This document shows positions 1 to 14,200 of a stretch of DNA of 64,000 bases, in pieces; the stretch's first letter is position 1, and every line of letters begins with the position of its first letter. Below the pieces are notes generated by a model. The model saw only the letters and a program-made list of their open reading frames with translations, had not been told where the DNA came from and ran no database searches. Made by a program: the position numbers and the translations under genes. Origin of the DNA: Tetrahymena thermophila SB210 (taxonomy: Eukaryota; Ciliophora; Oligohymenophorea; Hymenostomatida; Tetrahymenidae); assembly GCF_000189635.1 (NCBI RefSeq), contig NW_002476317.1, forward strand, positions 930,001-994,000, written 5' to 3'.

Positions 1-28
1 TTAAAGATTTAGCTATTGCGGTCTCCAT
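1..28 (-). CDS. 5' end of a gene leaving the left edge (partial)
   Basis: On the minus strand an ATG at 28-26 in an A-rich context opens the frame METAIAKSL, which runs off the window. Directly upstream (29-450) the sequence is non-coding and very A+T rich, as expected before a ciliate start codon. With nine codons no function can be given, and the start could be chance. Confidence 0.35.
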
Positions 29-450
29 TTTTATCTTAATGAAAAATATAAAAAATATCTATCTAAGTTTATTAGTAAATTTGATTTATTTTTGATAAAA
101 AATTTGTAAGTATAAAAAGTAAAATTGATATTTCTGGAACTCTTCTAATTTTCTGGCATTATTCAGCAAAAAGATTGAATTAAATATAATTGCATCAACT
201 CTAAATTGATTTGCAAAGTTTGAATCTCTGGAAGATCAAATGACGAATATCTTATAAATGGATTTTCATTTTTTTCTCTAAAAATTCTTTTTTAAATTGC
301 AGTATTTTTGTTATATTTTTTAAAAAGCTATTTAAATGAATTTTATATTTGATCTTGACAATTGTTTATAAAGAAAATAAAAGTATGAGATCTTTAATGA
401 TTATTGATAGGATATATAAAATTTTTATGGTATTTAATAACTAAAATTAT
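29..450. other. intergenic, no gene seen
   Basis: A+T-rich stretch between the 3' end of the large minus-strand gene (stop at 451) and the possible minus-strand start at 28. I see no reading frame or structured repeat in it. It would hold the terminator of the first and the promoter of the second. Confidence 0.5.
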
Positions 451-3400
451 TCAAAGAATAAAATCATAAAATTTCTTCAAATTTGCTAGAAATAGAATAG
501 AGCATTTGAAGTTTAATAGGAATTATATCCTGTATTATAGTCTCTGTCTCATATTCTACTTAAATATTGATGCTTTCTTAATCTATTAATCTATAGCTTA
601 GCCAAATAACTATTTTTAAAAATAATATGTACATATATACATATAGTTCAAGAAATTAAAATTACTTTTAGCATTTTTCTCATTATAATTAGTCAATTGT
701 TCTGTTAAGTTTTCTATGATAGCCTTAATGTGAGGTTTATATTAGTCACATTTTAAAAATCTATATTTAAGTAATTTAAAACGGTAATTCCAGTTTTAGC
801 ATAAATCATCAATAGTTTTGATATCATCATTTTAGTTTTGAACTTAGCAGAATTCTGAGCACCTTTTTTATGAGAATAAATCTTTTTCTATGCAAATATC
901 AACGAATTTGTTTAAGGTTAGAGCTTTTTCTCCTGTTTTTGGGTTAATAATGTCAGCTTCTTCAGAGAATTATGATTAAACAATCTGTTTGTCATATTTT
1001 TTTTTCTCAACATATTTATACATTAAATCAAATTCATAATACTCAATCGTATCATTTTTGTCAAGCTTTTATTAAAATTTTTTTTCATGTTTATGAATTT
1101 TTTAAATAAATATTACATCACAAGCATAAAATATTTCTGAAACATGCTTTTTACATTCAGCTTTCGTTTTTTCATAAAAAGAAATTGCAATATTCATAAA
1201 CGTCTCAAATCTAATACCGTTTTCTACTGTATATATTATTTAAAGATATTTATAAAAATCAATTAAATTTAATTTACCTTTAGCACTGCTACTTAAATTT
1301 TGATTATGTTAAGTTTATTTAATATTTAAAACTAAATCTGAATAATTTTTTTATCCTAATTTAAATAAAACAATTTAATGTAAAATTCCAAGCAAAATAT
1401 TTTCAATAAATTAAAAAATATTTTTAAACTAATGGTTTTTTTATATTTAGGCCAGAAAATTAAAGAATACTATTTTTTTTACCTTGATTAATAAAGATTT
1501 ATGGTACTTAAAAATATTTTTATTCTTAAAATGTATTAAATAAAATAGTTTATCAAATTTATTAATTAATTCAAGTAATAAATATATTGATTTATTTTAT
1601 TAAAAAATTAATTTTTATAATTATTTTTACCTAATTTTTCTTTAAAGAAATCATCAATAAATGGGTAAATTTTGTCATAGGTAATTAAGGTATCTTCTTA
1701 AAGATTGCATATTTAATTGATTTGTAACTCATAAAAGTACTGTATAGCTTTGATATAAATATGATAGTTAGTGTCATCATAATGATCAGAAATACCACAA
1801 TAGATAGCTGAAGATTTCAATCTTGGAGTTTGATTTCTATAAAAATATAAGCTTTTAAAAATTTATTTGAGCTTATTTTCGGCAACAGTCTTAAGACCAT
1901 ACTTTTAAAGAATTAAATCATAGCAACACGTATGTAATGGAATTCTGTTAGAATTTTCATTTTTTACCAACTCTTAATAAACACCGCTGAGGAATTTAAT
2001 AATTGTGTTCATTGGTAATTCTGGTTTTTTTATCTTATCTCTCTGCTGGTAAATAGAATTTACAAGTTTTTATGATTATTCTTAGTTTGGACTAAAAAAT
2101 CTTTTCTATAAGACTTTTGAATTTAGCACTTTTTATTTATTTATTTTTTTAAAAATTATAAAAAAACTCTAACAAAAATTTTAATTACTTGATTAGTCAA
2201 GAGCTGATATTTATTATTAAACTTAACTTGGTGATACTGATTACTTGGATGCCCTAATACTCATCTTCATATTTTATTAGATTGCTTTTTTTCTGATATC
2301 ATCTGAGGCCCTTGCTTTGTTCACCACACTAGCAAAGCTCATATTCATATTAACTGAGTTTTTATGACTTCCAAAATTAGAATTTTTTGAAGTTTTTCTA
2401 ACTTTTATGTTATCTAGTTTAATGCCAATTAACGAATTTAGTAAATCTTTAATAGATTTTCCATTCTATAATATTAATAAAATACAAAATATAGATAATT
2501 AGATTGATAAATATATTAAATTAAGTTAAATTACCTTTTAGGATTCAGGTGATACGAATAAACTTTGCTTTCTATCTTGTTCTTGATTATGCTTAAGTTA
2601 TTATCTTTGTATAATTTTCATTAAGTATTTACTTAATCTTCTTTAGCCATCAGGATCTTCACTATCATCATCTTCATCATCTGAGCTATCATCAGTTTCA
2701 CCTTCTGAGCTGCTATCATTATGCCTCTCATGTCTCTTTTTACCATCTTGTTTTTCTTCTGCATCATCTTAATCACCTATTAATTGTTTAGCTTTAATTC
2801 TATCTTACTCTTCTTATCCATCTTCGTTTGGTGTTTAGTTATCATCTATATTTTGATTTTCTTATTGAGTCCCTTCTAAATCGTTTGCTTAATTTTTCTT
2901 AATTATTTGCTTAACCATTCCCTTAAAGAAACTCTTTATACTTTTTTATTCATTCTTCACTTTTTCTTTAGCAGAGCTAAGCTCATCTTATAAATGGCAA
3001 ATCATTGTGTTTTTCTTTTTAAATTTTGATTTTATTTGAAAATAATTCCAAAAAAATATTTTACTTTTTCATATTTCTATTTAACATTTTTATAATGTGA
3101 TTTCATATCTTCGATTTCAACTTAGCTCTCTTTATACTTAAGTTCCCATTCAAATTTTTCATTTTAAAGTTTTATATTTTCATTAGCGATAGCATTTAGA
3201 GTTTCAGACATTTTGATATATGCTTCCAACTACTTTAAAGCATTTTTAATAGCATCTACAGCTTCCATTTTTTATTCAAATTACATCTCTCCTGTCTTTA
3301 TAATTTCTAAAGCTTTTTCGTATTAAGTAGAAAGACTAGAATTATCTCCACCTTATACTTGATCTAATTTATATTTTAAAGTTAAATATCATGATTGGCT

Positions 3401-6207
3401 TACTATATTTTAATTAATACCAAATTTTGTCAATTCATGAATTAGAACATTTATTTGTTCACATTCTGATAATCTAATATATTCAGTTTAGACTTCTTAT
3501 TCCCTAAGTTCATACTATAAATCATCATCATCGTCTAATGTACAAAGCTCTAATAAATTCAATTTTTAATTAACATAATAAATTTTTTAATTTTATTATT
3601 TTATTTAATAAAAAAAATCTATTTAGTTACATTTCAATTTTTCTCTTTTTTCTTCATTTGCTTCTTGCTCTATCAAAAAGTCTAACTCTTCTTGAGATGT
3701 TTTATTTATCTAATTTTTTAATTCCTCTTACAAGTCCTAATCTTCTTTTTCTTAATGATTTTCTTCTTCAGTATTGAAGATCAAATTTCCTATAAAAGTG
3801 TATATTTTTAAAAATCAGTAAAAAATTTATCTTTGTTTTACTTCTGTTTAGTAAATGAGAAACTACAGAGATTTTTGAATTTTTGAATTCTTCTTTCGTT
3901 TCTTCCTCATTCTAACTCCTTATTTTGTGTAAATATTATGGTGTTTAAGATACTTCTTCCTAATCATCTTCTACAGGCTAGTCTTCTGATAACTAAGATT
4001 AATTCATTTCATCTTAGCTGTTATCTTCATCTCTTTCTTCCTTTCTCTGTGATGATCTTGGTGATTGAAGACCAAATCTACTAGTTTTTGATGAGGTTCT
4101 AATTCTATTTGAAGCTTTTTTTTCTTATTTTTTATGTTCTGAATTAATCAATTTTAGTTTTAGTTTTTCTTAAATAACAGCTTCAAGCTAATTTCTAAGA
4201 TCCTCTTCCACATTTTTATGCTTTTTTATTTCTAAATCTGCATTTAAAAGTTTCTTCTTAAAGTAACTAGTAGCTTCGGTTAATATTTAGATTTCTTTTT
4301 ACTATTCATCAAGCTTTGCCCTATCTTTTTTTCTTTCCTACTCCAGAAGAGCTATTTATTGGCCATAAGCTTTATGCAATCTCGAAGTATCATCTAAGAA
4401 TTCCTTATTTATTTTTTAGAAGAATAGCTTTAGGTAAATAAAATTAAATATTATTTACTTATTCCAATTTACTATGATATTATTAGTTAGCTGTCTATCC
4501 CTTGAGTATTAAATCAGTGTAAGCAATCCACACTTTTTCAAATAATGTTCCCCTTTCTAAACAAGAAATTTTTACTTATCTTATTAGTTCCTTTAGACAA
4601 GCTGTGTAAATAACTTGGTAACCATCTAGAAGTTTTTATTTTGGTAAATCTTTTTGTTCAGAGAGATTATGCAGCATATCATTCAACCAAATCTCAAGAT
4701 CCTAAACCTTAAATATAATAAAAATCTCAATATTTACAATAATAAGATATTTAATTTTTTTAATTACATCTTTCCTCGAAATGGGTAAATTAGAAATTTA
4801 GAATGGAAGCTTTGACTGAAGCGAGCCCATTTAAGTTGTTGACGTGTCGTTTCCTTCAGTAAGAATACGCTAATTAGATCCAGATAAATAATTCTTTTAA
4901 GATCTATTAGTTTTAGTTTCATTTAAATTTGAGAATGAGTTCTAAAAAATCGAATTTTCTTCTGTTTTTGTAGCTTTTGATGAGTTATAAAATTGGTTTT
5001 AACCAGCATTGAAAGCTCTATTTGAGGCTAATGAAATATTATTTAATATCTCTTTATGATTTTAGATATATTGGTTTTCATTCTCTTGATCTTTTTCTTT
5101 ATAAAATCTGTCAATTTAAATCTTTTTTTCAATATTATCTATGTCAGAGTCATACTTTGCATTTTCATGTGATATTTCATAAACTAATAAAAAATAAAGT
5201 TAACTAATAAGTAAAGAGTAAATTATTTGAAAAATATGAATTTACATTGTAGGTATACATTGTTTTTCTTCTTCTTTGTATTATTCTAAGTTGATAGATA
5301 GATAGATATTTATATTTTAAGAAGATAACAATTATTTTTAAAAAAATTACCATTATTTAAAGTTATCCATCAAAATGAATAATACTGTTAGATGCTTCCT
5401 TCAAATCCATTTCTATCTTTGGACTTTTTTGTATGTAGGAAATATCATTTAGATTCAGTAATGTACGATCTTTTAATTATTTTTTATCCTCTTGAATCAT
5501 GTCCATTATTTTAATGTTATGATTTTTTGCTTAAAGATTTTAAAGTGAGTAATCATCTTTTTATATTGTTTAAATTTTTTAAAATAATAATTTTATAAAA
5601 AAAGATAAGATTACTTCTCAAGGTCTTTGAATCTAATAAATTAACTCCATTCATTCCTTTTAAAATAGATTCGTTGTTAATCAGTTAAGTGCTCAACGAT
5701 ATTTGCTTTTTTCTACTAGTACCTTGATTAAGTAAAAGCGTGAATAAAGTTTAAATAGGTTTTTTAAGTGAAAAGTTACTTGTTTAGATTTTTTAAAGAA
5801 GATATTTAGGGATACTATGTTGATCATTTATAGATTAATTATGTAGCTGTTTTGAAATATTCGATATATTAAGAGCTGGTAGATTTATAGATTTATCTTT
5901 AAATTGCTTTGCATCTTAAAAATATTCATTATTCTTAATGATCGTTTATGAATGGCTATCCTGCTTTGTAATATTTTAAGATAAACTTTTGTGTAATTTT
6001 TCCCCTTACTACTAATGTATTATTGGTTATTAGGGTTAATTGATTTCTAAATCTGAATTAGAAGTTTCAACATCTTTAAAATTAAACAGGACTTTGTATT
6101 TATCAACCTTTTTTTAAACTTTTTGGTTTGCCTAATATTACAAAAGTAAAAAACCTTATTATTCATGCTATGATTTATTTATTTTATTTGTAATATTTTA
6201 CTTTCAT
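451..6207 (-). CDS. large coiled-coil, Q-rich and acidic protein, unrecognised
   Basis: Start ATG at 6207-6205 is followed after only six bases by a 70-bp intron (6132-6201); the frame then continues MK-ANQKVQKK. Stop TGA is at 453-451. I estimate about 1,600 residues and at least a dozen short introns, for example 5557-5614. In order from the N-terminus there is a polar S/N/Q-rich region (about 6.1-5.4 kb), a long K/E/Q-rich region likely to form coiled coils (about 5.0-3.0 kb), an acidic D/E/S tract (about 2.85-2.65 kb), and a more globular C-terminal part (about 2.1-0.45 kb). The globular part contains the best conserved-looking block, YDLILQKYGLKTVAENKLKQ followed by an IYIKAIQYFYEL stretch. 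I do not recognise a named domain. A cytoskeletal or ciliary scaffold is a guess. Exon junctions between 1.2 and 5.4 kb were sampled, not all resolved, so a split into two genes is not excluded. Confidence 0.6.
6132..6201 (-). other. first intron, after codon 2 of the large coiled-coil gene
   Basis: GTAAAA...ATTAG, 70 bp. Removing it joins ATG AAA to GCA AAC CAA in frame; without it the start would run into a TGA. It decides the start codon of this gene. Confidence 0.6.
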
Positions 6208-6729
6208 CGCCTTTTATTTGTCTCAGCTGCCTTTTATTATTTAAAAAACTTTTAGGTTTTTTCAATTATAATTGAATTAGCAGTTTTTTGCAGATTAAAT
6301 TAATATTTTTTTTACTTTAATTTTTTATTCTACTAAATTTACAAAAATGCTAGCAATTATTTTAATTATTTGATGTTGAAAATAATAAAATAAAGTTGTT
6401 TTGCACAAAAAGAATTGTCGATATATAAATAAATGTTATATTAAAAAAATCTGAAATAAGAAAATTTATATTCTGTTTAATCTTTCTGTTTGTTTATAAT
6501 TATTAATTAAATGCTTATCTTTATATATAAATTTAATATAATTTATATAAATAAATAATTATTAAAACGTTTATTAAGTATGTAACAAATAAATAAGAAA
6601 ATGAAATTGATATTTAGATAGGGTATATTTTTTTATTAATTAATTGATATAGTTATTTAGTTATAAAATAGGATAAGATTTATTTTTAGATTAATTGATT
6701 TATTAAAAAATGATCACTGGCTGATCTAT
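6208..6729. other. intergenic, no gene seen
   Basis: Very A+T-rich spacer between two minus-strand genes arranged head to tail: the 3' flank of the gene ending at 6730 and the promoter of the gene starting at 6207. No frame or repeat stands out. Confidence 0.5.
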
Positions 6730-8607
6730 TCAAATTTATAAATATTCGAGCTCTGTAATATGCTAAAATACCTTCTTTGTGTAATTATTTATCAAATCTT
6801 GGAATTCCTACTAATCTTAGGGGTCAATTTAATTGGTATATTTTTCAATAGGTTAAATGATAAACTTAATAAATTAAGATGAAAGAATTTGGTTATTTAT
6901 AACATAATTGAGAAATTCTTATGAATTAGTAAATTTTGTCATCATTTTTTCAATTATTCTTTCGCATTGCTTATACTTATTCTGTTCTTATCCTAGTTTG
7001 ACACACAAAAATTTTTGAAATTGAAAAATAAAGTCATTTAGTGTTAAGTTTTGAAAGAATCTTTGTCTTTAAGATTCTATTTTTTATTCAATTACTTTTA
7101 GATAATTATCAGTTTAACTGCATAGTCCCTATAATAGAATCTTATGTATTTTTTTTTGCAAGCGATTAATTTCTTATTTAATTAAATCATAGTTCTTTCC
7201 ACACTTTTTTTCACTATTTTTTTACGAAACCAAGGATTAAGCATTTTATTCTTCAATTTACATTACATCATTTTTAATGTTCTCTAAGGCTTATTTATTT
7301 TATTCAAATTATAGCTCACATTCTTTAGAAGGTTAAAGTTGCTTCTTGTTTTCATTCTTATTTTCATTTATTAATGTTGTCTGACTAGTATCGTCTTGAC
7401 CTTCAATCTAATTTTGATTATTTTAGTAAGAATTAGTACTATTTTATATTTAGATCTGTGGTTGAGAGCTTTCAGAGTTAATATTTAAAATATTTTTATT
7501 GGGAGAATTTTATTATTTACTGTTTATAGAAGATAAAGGTAACTACAATTTTTAAATTTAAAAATGTTATTCTTTTTCAATTTAATTTTAGGAGATTTAT
7601 TTTTCAAATTTGTTTTTATCTTAAAATGTATTTTCATTTGGAGAGTTTTTTAACTATTTTTTTAAATTAGGTAAATCATTCATTTTGTTGTTAACTAAAG
7701 ATTTATTTTATAGCGATAGAGTCTGCTAATCTTAATTTGTAGCTATTATGCTAGATTGTTTGCTTTTTTAAAACTTTGATAAAATCCTTTACTTTACATT
7801 GCTTCGAACTTATTTATTTAATTTAATTTAAGATTTTTCAGGTAAGTTATCTTGATCTTAGGAGTTTTCTATTTTGACAGATTCGTTTTTAAATTAAGTC
7901 TAATTAAATAATTAAATTTTTAATTAATCATCCTAATTTTCTGTTTTGACAATACTGTTTTCTTCAGAGCTTCTTAATTTGTTTATTCTTTCAGGTGATT
8001 CTGGTTTTTAAGTCTAAGAATTAACATTTTAAATTACTTTTTACATTGTGACAGTTTATTATTATTAAACACAAAGCTAATTGGCCTAATTATAGCATTA
8101 ATATTTGGGAATCCACTAATATGAGGGATAATTGTAGTAACTATTTTGATACTGAGTTGATGTAGTGCATACATAGTTGTTATTGTATATGTTGGGAGTA
8201 GAGGTAGTATATATTACAGGGTAAATGTTTGGCTAAGCATTATTTGTGATTTATTAAGTGGTTGTAGGAACACTATTTTAGTAATAGCTTGGATAAATAA
8301 CCATAGGTACACTACTCTGCTAAATAGGTACTGGTTGCTTATAATCATTTATTTTTAAAGGAGAAACTATGTTATTCTACTAACATATTTATAAAGGATT
8401 AGAATATGGCATTTGATAAGGTTTTTTACTTGAATCATAATTAATTTCTGTTTATTATATCCCATTCGCTTACTTATTATCTAACAGTAATGGCTGATGT
8501 AGTTTTAAATAAGAATTTGGCTGTATTTATTACTATTTGCCATTCATTATTTGTTGTTATGATTCCATTATAGGAGGGAAATTACTTACTAGGGAGACGA
8601 AACTCAT
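6730..8607 (-). CDS. Q/N-rich low-complexity protein with C-terminal helical region, unrecognised
   Basis: A single exon of 626 codons (625 residues) from ATG at 8607 (MSFVSLVSNFPPIMESQQQ) to TGA at 6732-6730, with no TGA between and many in-frame TAA/TAG read as Gln. The first 190 residues are rich in Q, N, Y, P and T (runs such as NYPSYQWIPKYQ), like an intrinsically disordered, prion-like segment. The middle (about 190-400) is S/N/K/Q-rich with several small basic or acidic patches. The last 200 residues are charged and predicted helical (QEEINRLQKKIHKILLQG-type heptads) with two or three cysteines, ending ITELEYLQI. No catalytic motif or named domain is visible. A role in transcription, RNA granules or the cytoskeleton would fit the composition but is not supported by any motif. 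Confidence 0.8.
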
Positions 8608-9710
8608 TTGCTAATAACTTAATTTTTATTTAAAAGTAATTATTAATTTTCTTCCCACACTCTTCAAATAAATTAGTAAATAATTATTAGTATGTTTGCA
8701 AAACAATTTATATGGATTAATTAACTAGTAAGTGATTTTTATATGTGATTTCTTGTAAAATATCTTTACTTTGATAACTAAACAGACTAATTTTTTTTCT
8801 ATGACATGAATAAGTATAATAATTATAGAATTAGAGATATAAAACTATTGTGCTAACCAAATTGAAATTTTGTATCATCTAAGTATTTCGTGATAAAATA
8901 TTGGCAATCTTAAGTTTACTCTTACTTATTCTAAAACTTTTAATGTAGATTTACAAAAATTAGCTTGTCCGATTAGTATTAAATGAAAAAATGTATAAAT
9001 ATTATACCAAAACGCATTTGGATGATAAAACACGTATTGTGATTTGCTTTATTAAATTTTTTATTTTTCTTCTATTTTATTAAACTTCAATCAATAATTG
9101 AGAAGTCAATCACATAAAATAGTGATAAAAAAAAATAAATTTCACTGCTTTAAACGCAATTCAATAACTCATAAAAATAAGAATACACAATTAATATTGA
9201 AGCACAATACCTACAATCATTATATAAATACCTAAAATACTTTGAAATGTAATTTCGTAAGCATAAATAAGAAAATATCCGTTTTTATTTTAGAAAATAT
9301 GAATTTATTTTAAAACGAACTTTTTTACAAGCATCACTTGTTACAAAAATAAACTTTTAATTCAATAACTCTTAGACAAGAGCATAGACATATCAATATT
9401 TAAAAAAAAATATTAAACACCATACTTTGAATTTATTAATCTATATGAACATTATTTATTTATTTATTTAAATTGAAGCAAGATATTAATTTTGAAGAAT
9501 TTTTATGTTCATATTTTTTTATTGAGTAATAATAAATAACCATAATATCTGGTTCCTTTTATAATATAAGTTAAAATTAATGATTTAATTAGTAAGAATA
9601 ACGAAATCAATCCGTTTTGTTCTAACTTTCATTTTATCAAACAAAAGAATTATTTGTGTTTAAGATCTTAATTAAAAAAAACAACTAATTACAAATAAAA
9701 ACAAATTTTA
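8608..9710. other. divergent intergenic region, no gene seen
   Basis: About 1.1 kb between a minus-strand start (8607) and a plus-strand start (9711), so it should contain both promoters. The base composition is uniformly A+T rich, and I see no sustained frame in the ciliate code and no clear repeat. Confidence 0.5.
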
Positions 9711-10283
9711 ATGGATAAGTTATACAAAAATCATATTTTTTGGTAGATATATAGCAATTAAAAACGTTAATAACTAGTAAAAACATAATATCGAAATCTA
9801 TTTAAACTTACATAAAACATAAATGGATATGATAAAATATTAGGAACCTTTCTCCAAAAGGAGATTTCTAAGCAGTACAAAGAAAAGTTGAGTGAATAAA
9901 ATATAGAAAAAATTAGAAAATTCTTAGCAACAAACAGTAACGTTGAAAATATCTTAAAATAAATACTTTTAGACTTTCAGACAAGGACTAATACTCCATC
10001 TATGAAAACGATTGAGGCGATTAGAAATGCATATTTGCAATCAGGTTTACCTAAATTTGAGGCTGTTAAATCCATTTTGAAAGAAACAAGTCACTCACCC
10101 ATTACTATTAGAGAATCACTAAAGGAAAATTTAACTTACAATATTCCAATCCCTCTAGATAGTAAAAAATAATTGTTAATAAACTCTATTAAATATCATC
10201 ATCTCTACAATACTTTATTTAAGCCAAGTTATTATGACTTTATAGAGCCTAACAAATAACTTCTTTATCAAGAATACTGCTGA
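9711..10283 (+). CDS. small protein with a LYR-like motif, possibly mitochondrial
   Basis: A single exon of 191 codons (190 residues) from ATG at 9711 to TGA at 10281-10283. It begins MDKLYKNHIFWQIYSNQKRQ, basic and without acidic residues for some 40 positions, which would suit a mitochondrial protein. Around residues 25-35 there is VKTQYRNLFKLT, which resembles the L-Y-R core of complex-1 LYR proteins (small helical factors binding the acyl carrier protein and Fe-S assembly machinery), followed by the expected helices with conserved-looking basic residues (FLQKEISKQYKEKL). The C-terminal half (SMKTIEAIRNAYLQSGLPKF onward) is longer than in most LYR proteins, which are around 100 residues. 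The LYR assignment is by eye, rests on one motif, and could be wrong; the gene itself looks real from its codon use and G+C rise. Confidence 0.6.
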
Positions 10284-11203
10284 ATCAAAACTACATAACC
10301 CTACTTTAGGTTTAGATTTAATTAAATTTAAATTAGAGATGATTCATAAATTTTGAATCGTATATATTCTATTTATATCTTTTAATTCTTTTTATACTAA
10401 AATTAATATTATTAAAATAAAATTCTAACTCATTATTTATTATATTCAACATGTTATTTAAAGACTTTTCTTTTTAATATTAAACATTTAATTTTTGTTT
10501 ACATTTTAAAGTATTATAAAAAATTAATTATTAGTATTATTATAATTATTATTTTCAAATCAAAAATTCAGGCTAAAAATATTTTTTTTAATTAATCCAA
10601 GATATAATTTGATTATTTTATTTTAAAAATATTATCTAATATATTTTTTATTACAAACTAAAGTTCTTCATTCTTAATTGTAAATAATTAATTAAGACAA
10701 TAGTATTATAAAATAATTGATGATATCTAAGCATACTGATATATTTTTAATTTTATTGTAAATCTTATACTTCAAAAGAATTCTTAATTAGTTCATTCTC
10801 AAATGTTAATTAATATTTTTAATGTATTTAAAGATATTTATCTACTACTGAAGTTATTTTATTTATATGCAAATATTATCATATATTAAATTCTAAAATG
10901 TTTAATTAATTTATGAAATTCTAATTAATAAATTATCTTCAAATTTATTTTATCATTTATCAAAAAATAAATATTTAAATTAAATATGTTTGCTTGTTTA
11001 AAATTATTTTTTTTGTTAGCTTAGTTATGTAAAAAGTTTTTGGACTAAACTTTAGCCAATTAAATGGCGTATTAATAATAATTTATAACCTTATTTTATT
11101 GAGCAAAGTAATTATTAGATTTTATTTATTATTTACTGAAAAAAAAAACAATTAAATAAGTGTTAAATAATTTATATTTTTGATAAATTTCTTTTCTTTT
11201 GAA
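10284..11203. other. intergenic, no gene seen
   Basis: About 0.9 kb of A+T-rich DNA between two plus-strand genes. No reading frame with coding character and no repeat found; it should contain the terminator of the upstream gene and the promoter of the downstream one. Confidence 0.5.
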
Positions 11204-14200
11204 ATGAATCCACAAGATATATATCAAAGAAATCTAGAGATGCATCTACTTGCCACTCAATAGATGCCTATTGCATCAGATATGAAACCTCAATCTGAAT
11301 CAGTAAATAGATTAGGTAATGATGATTGTTTCAGTTGATAAATATTTTTTTTTTAAATAGTTGCTTGACTAACTTTATATTAAACATTATTCATATTCTA
11401 AAACATTTTTTGTAAAAAATAGCCTATCCAGTTCCTTAGCAGTATACAGTAAACATTTAATTTAAATATTATTCTAGGTATTAAATATTAAATAAGAATT
11501 GAGATGATGAGCATCTCAAACTTAAGCAATAAGCCAAAAAGTGCTAAAATTTTAATTAGAATTAAAATTTTATATGGGCACAAAAGAAAGAAAAACTAAC
11601 TTTTAAAAATGTTTTAAAGAATAATTAATTTACTTCTTTATAAATTAATATTAATAACTTAAATTTAATAAACCAATAGGATTTCAATGAAGCAAACTTT
11701 AACCCTAAGGTAAATTAAAATAATTGAACACTTTAGAGTTATTATACTGGTAACAATAAATTACTTATTTTTTATGAATAATAAAAGATAAATGAGAAAT
11801 CAGTAAGTTTGAATAGAGGCTATGATGATTTGATTGCTTGGAAGCAAAAAGTAGAAGCAAAGAATGTACTTTTGAAATAGTACAAAGACTAAGAAGAAGA
11901 AAAAGAATAGACTGAGTAATATGTATACACAAATAACAATTCAAATAAGATTTTAGGAGATACAAGAAGCTAATAAAAAGTAATAAACAACAAATAAAAA
12001 TATTTGTTCGCTAAAATTTTTTAACATAAATTGAAAGGTAGAGGATATCTTAATTATGAAAGGAGAAGAAAAAAAGTAAAAAATCATGTAAAAAGAATAA
12101 GAATTGTATGGTTAATTAGGAAAACCTCAAATTAATTAGTATTAATAAAATGATTACACTTAAAAAAATGTTTACACTAGGTATGTATGTTTTTGATGAG
12201 TTAAAAATAATTTATTTATAACTTATTTATATTAAATTAGGTTGTATGATAAGGCTGTAGTTAGCTAATAAAAATAGTAAGATGAAAAGAAAAAATAGCA
12301 AATAAAGGAAGAAAGGAAGAAGGCTTTATTAGCCAGTGAGCAAGAAAAGAAAAAGGAAACATAGTAAGGAAATTTTAATTGGAACTTAGCATTCAGACAA
12401 CCCTAAAATCTTTTCTAAAAACCTAAAAATGCTTTAGAAAAAGCAGAAGAACAATAAAAGTTAATGGAGATTATGAAATAAAACTTTGAATTTGCAAGAT
12501 AAAGCTTGTCTTCGAAAAAATCAATTGTAGAAATTTAAGAAAATGGACAAGTTTCTCCAGGATAGCTTAATTAGCTTGCTTAATCTATACAATAGTTTGA
12601 ATCTAATTAAAATTAATTAAATGAATTTGAAGCTTCGTCCAAAAAAAACCAAGATGATTAGTAAAAAATTTGATTCATTTTTATAAAATATTGAAAATTC
12701 TATTGATAAATAAATAAGAAATATTTTATGTTTAAAAGGTTAGTTATTTCTAATTTCATTAATTATGAAGAAGAAGTTAAAAAGGAGGCATAGCATATTT
12801 AAGGCTCAAGAATTTAGAATTAGGATAATACATAGAATGTGGAATAGCAACATTAGGATGAAGATGTTAAGAAAGATAAAAGAATTATATTTTTAACTCC
12901 AGGAACAAGCAAGCCAATAGAAGCAAACTAATTAAAATAATAGTAAACAACTATTGGAGTAAATGTAATGAATCCTAAGTTTACTTTACTTACTTCTCCT
13001 AGTGATTAAGATTCGAAATATTAAAGAAATAATTAATTACGCTAGAAATCTTAATAAAATCTTAAAAGTAAAGAAGTTGAAGAAGGTTCTAAGCACACTT
13101 CCCAATTATAGAAGTAAAATTTGAATAAATCAAACAGTGTTGTTTCATATCTGCATTCAAATGAAATGAAAAAAAACAATGAAGAGTTAATTGAAAGAAA
13201 AGCAAGTCCACAATTTAAATAATTTTTTAAGCCTGTAGCATGGAGTCACGAAGCAGCCTTGTAACTTGCACAAAAAAGCGGCTCTCTTGAAGAAATTCCA
13301 TAAGAACCTCTCGTTCATTCTAACTAAGCTATAAGAGGCACTCAAGCTCCATTAGCATTTAATTCTAAAGAAAGCTTTGGTAATATTGAATAAAATTAAT
13401 TACAATCTTACATTCCTAGTCCTTAATAGTAATCACTTTAGAATATTGGAAAGCAAGTTCAATTTTCATAATCATAAATTGCTTTACAAAACTAAGCACA
13501 AAAATTAACAGAATAAAATATTGAAAGATAATATTCTGCTCACGATTCTTAACATAATTAGCAGAATCTTCTTTATTCTAGGGCTTTGAGTAAATAATTA
13601 GAAAACAGCATTAGTAATTCTAATGCTTAAGCTAATCCAAAATATGTTTATGTTAACTTTAATGATCCAAATTTACATTAGTAAATTTAAGAGGAAACTG
13701 ATCCTTATAAGAAAAAGTTATTACAGTAATAATTAAAAGCTAGACAAATGACTTAAAAGGATATAGAAGAATAATAAAGAAAATTAAAGTAATGGCAAAC
13801 AAAAAAAGATAGTAAGATTGAGAACAAAAGAGTTGAAAAATAATCCAACGAAGTTAAAGAATGTACATTTAAGCCTGATCTTAAACATTTATCAGAATCA
13901 GCAAAAAAGGCTATGATGCTAACGAATAACATAGAGTAATCGTTAAAATATAGTACTGTTTCTCCATCTAAAACTAAATTTGACTCCTATGCAGACGCAA
14001 GAAAGTATTAGCAAGACTTAAAGAAAACATTTTCTAAAGTAAATGAAAGTAAGCAATAATAATATTACAGTAATTAAACTACAGAAAATTATCAATAGTA
14101 AAACTATCAATCTCAAATTTAACAGTAAATTTCAGAACATCTGAACTAGCAATAATAAAGCATATAATCACATGAATTAGAAAAAGAATACAATTCAGAT

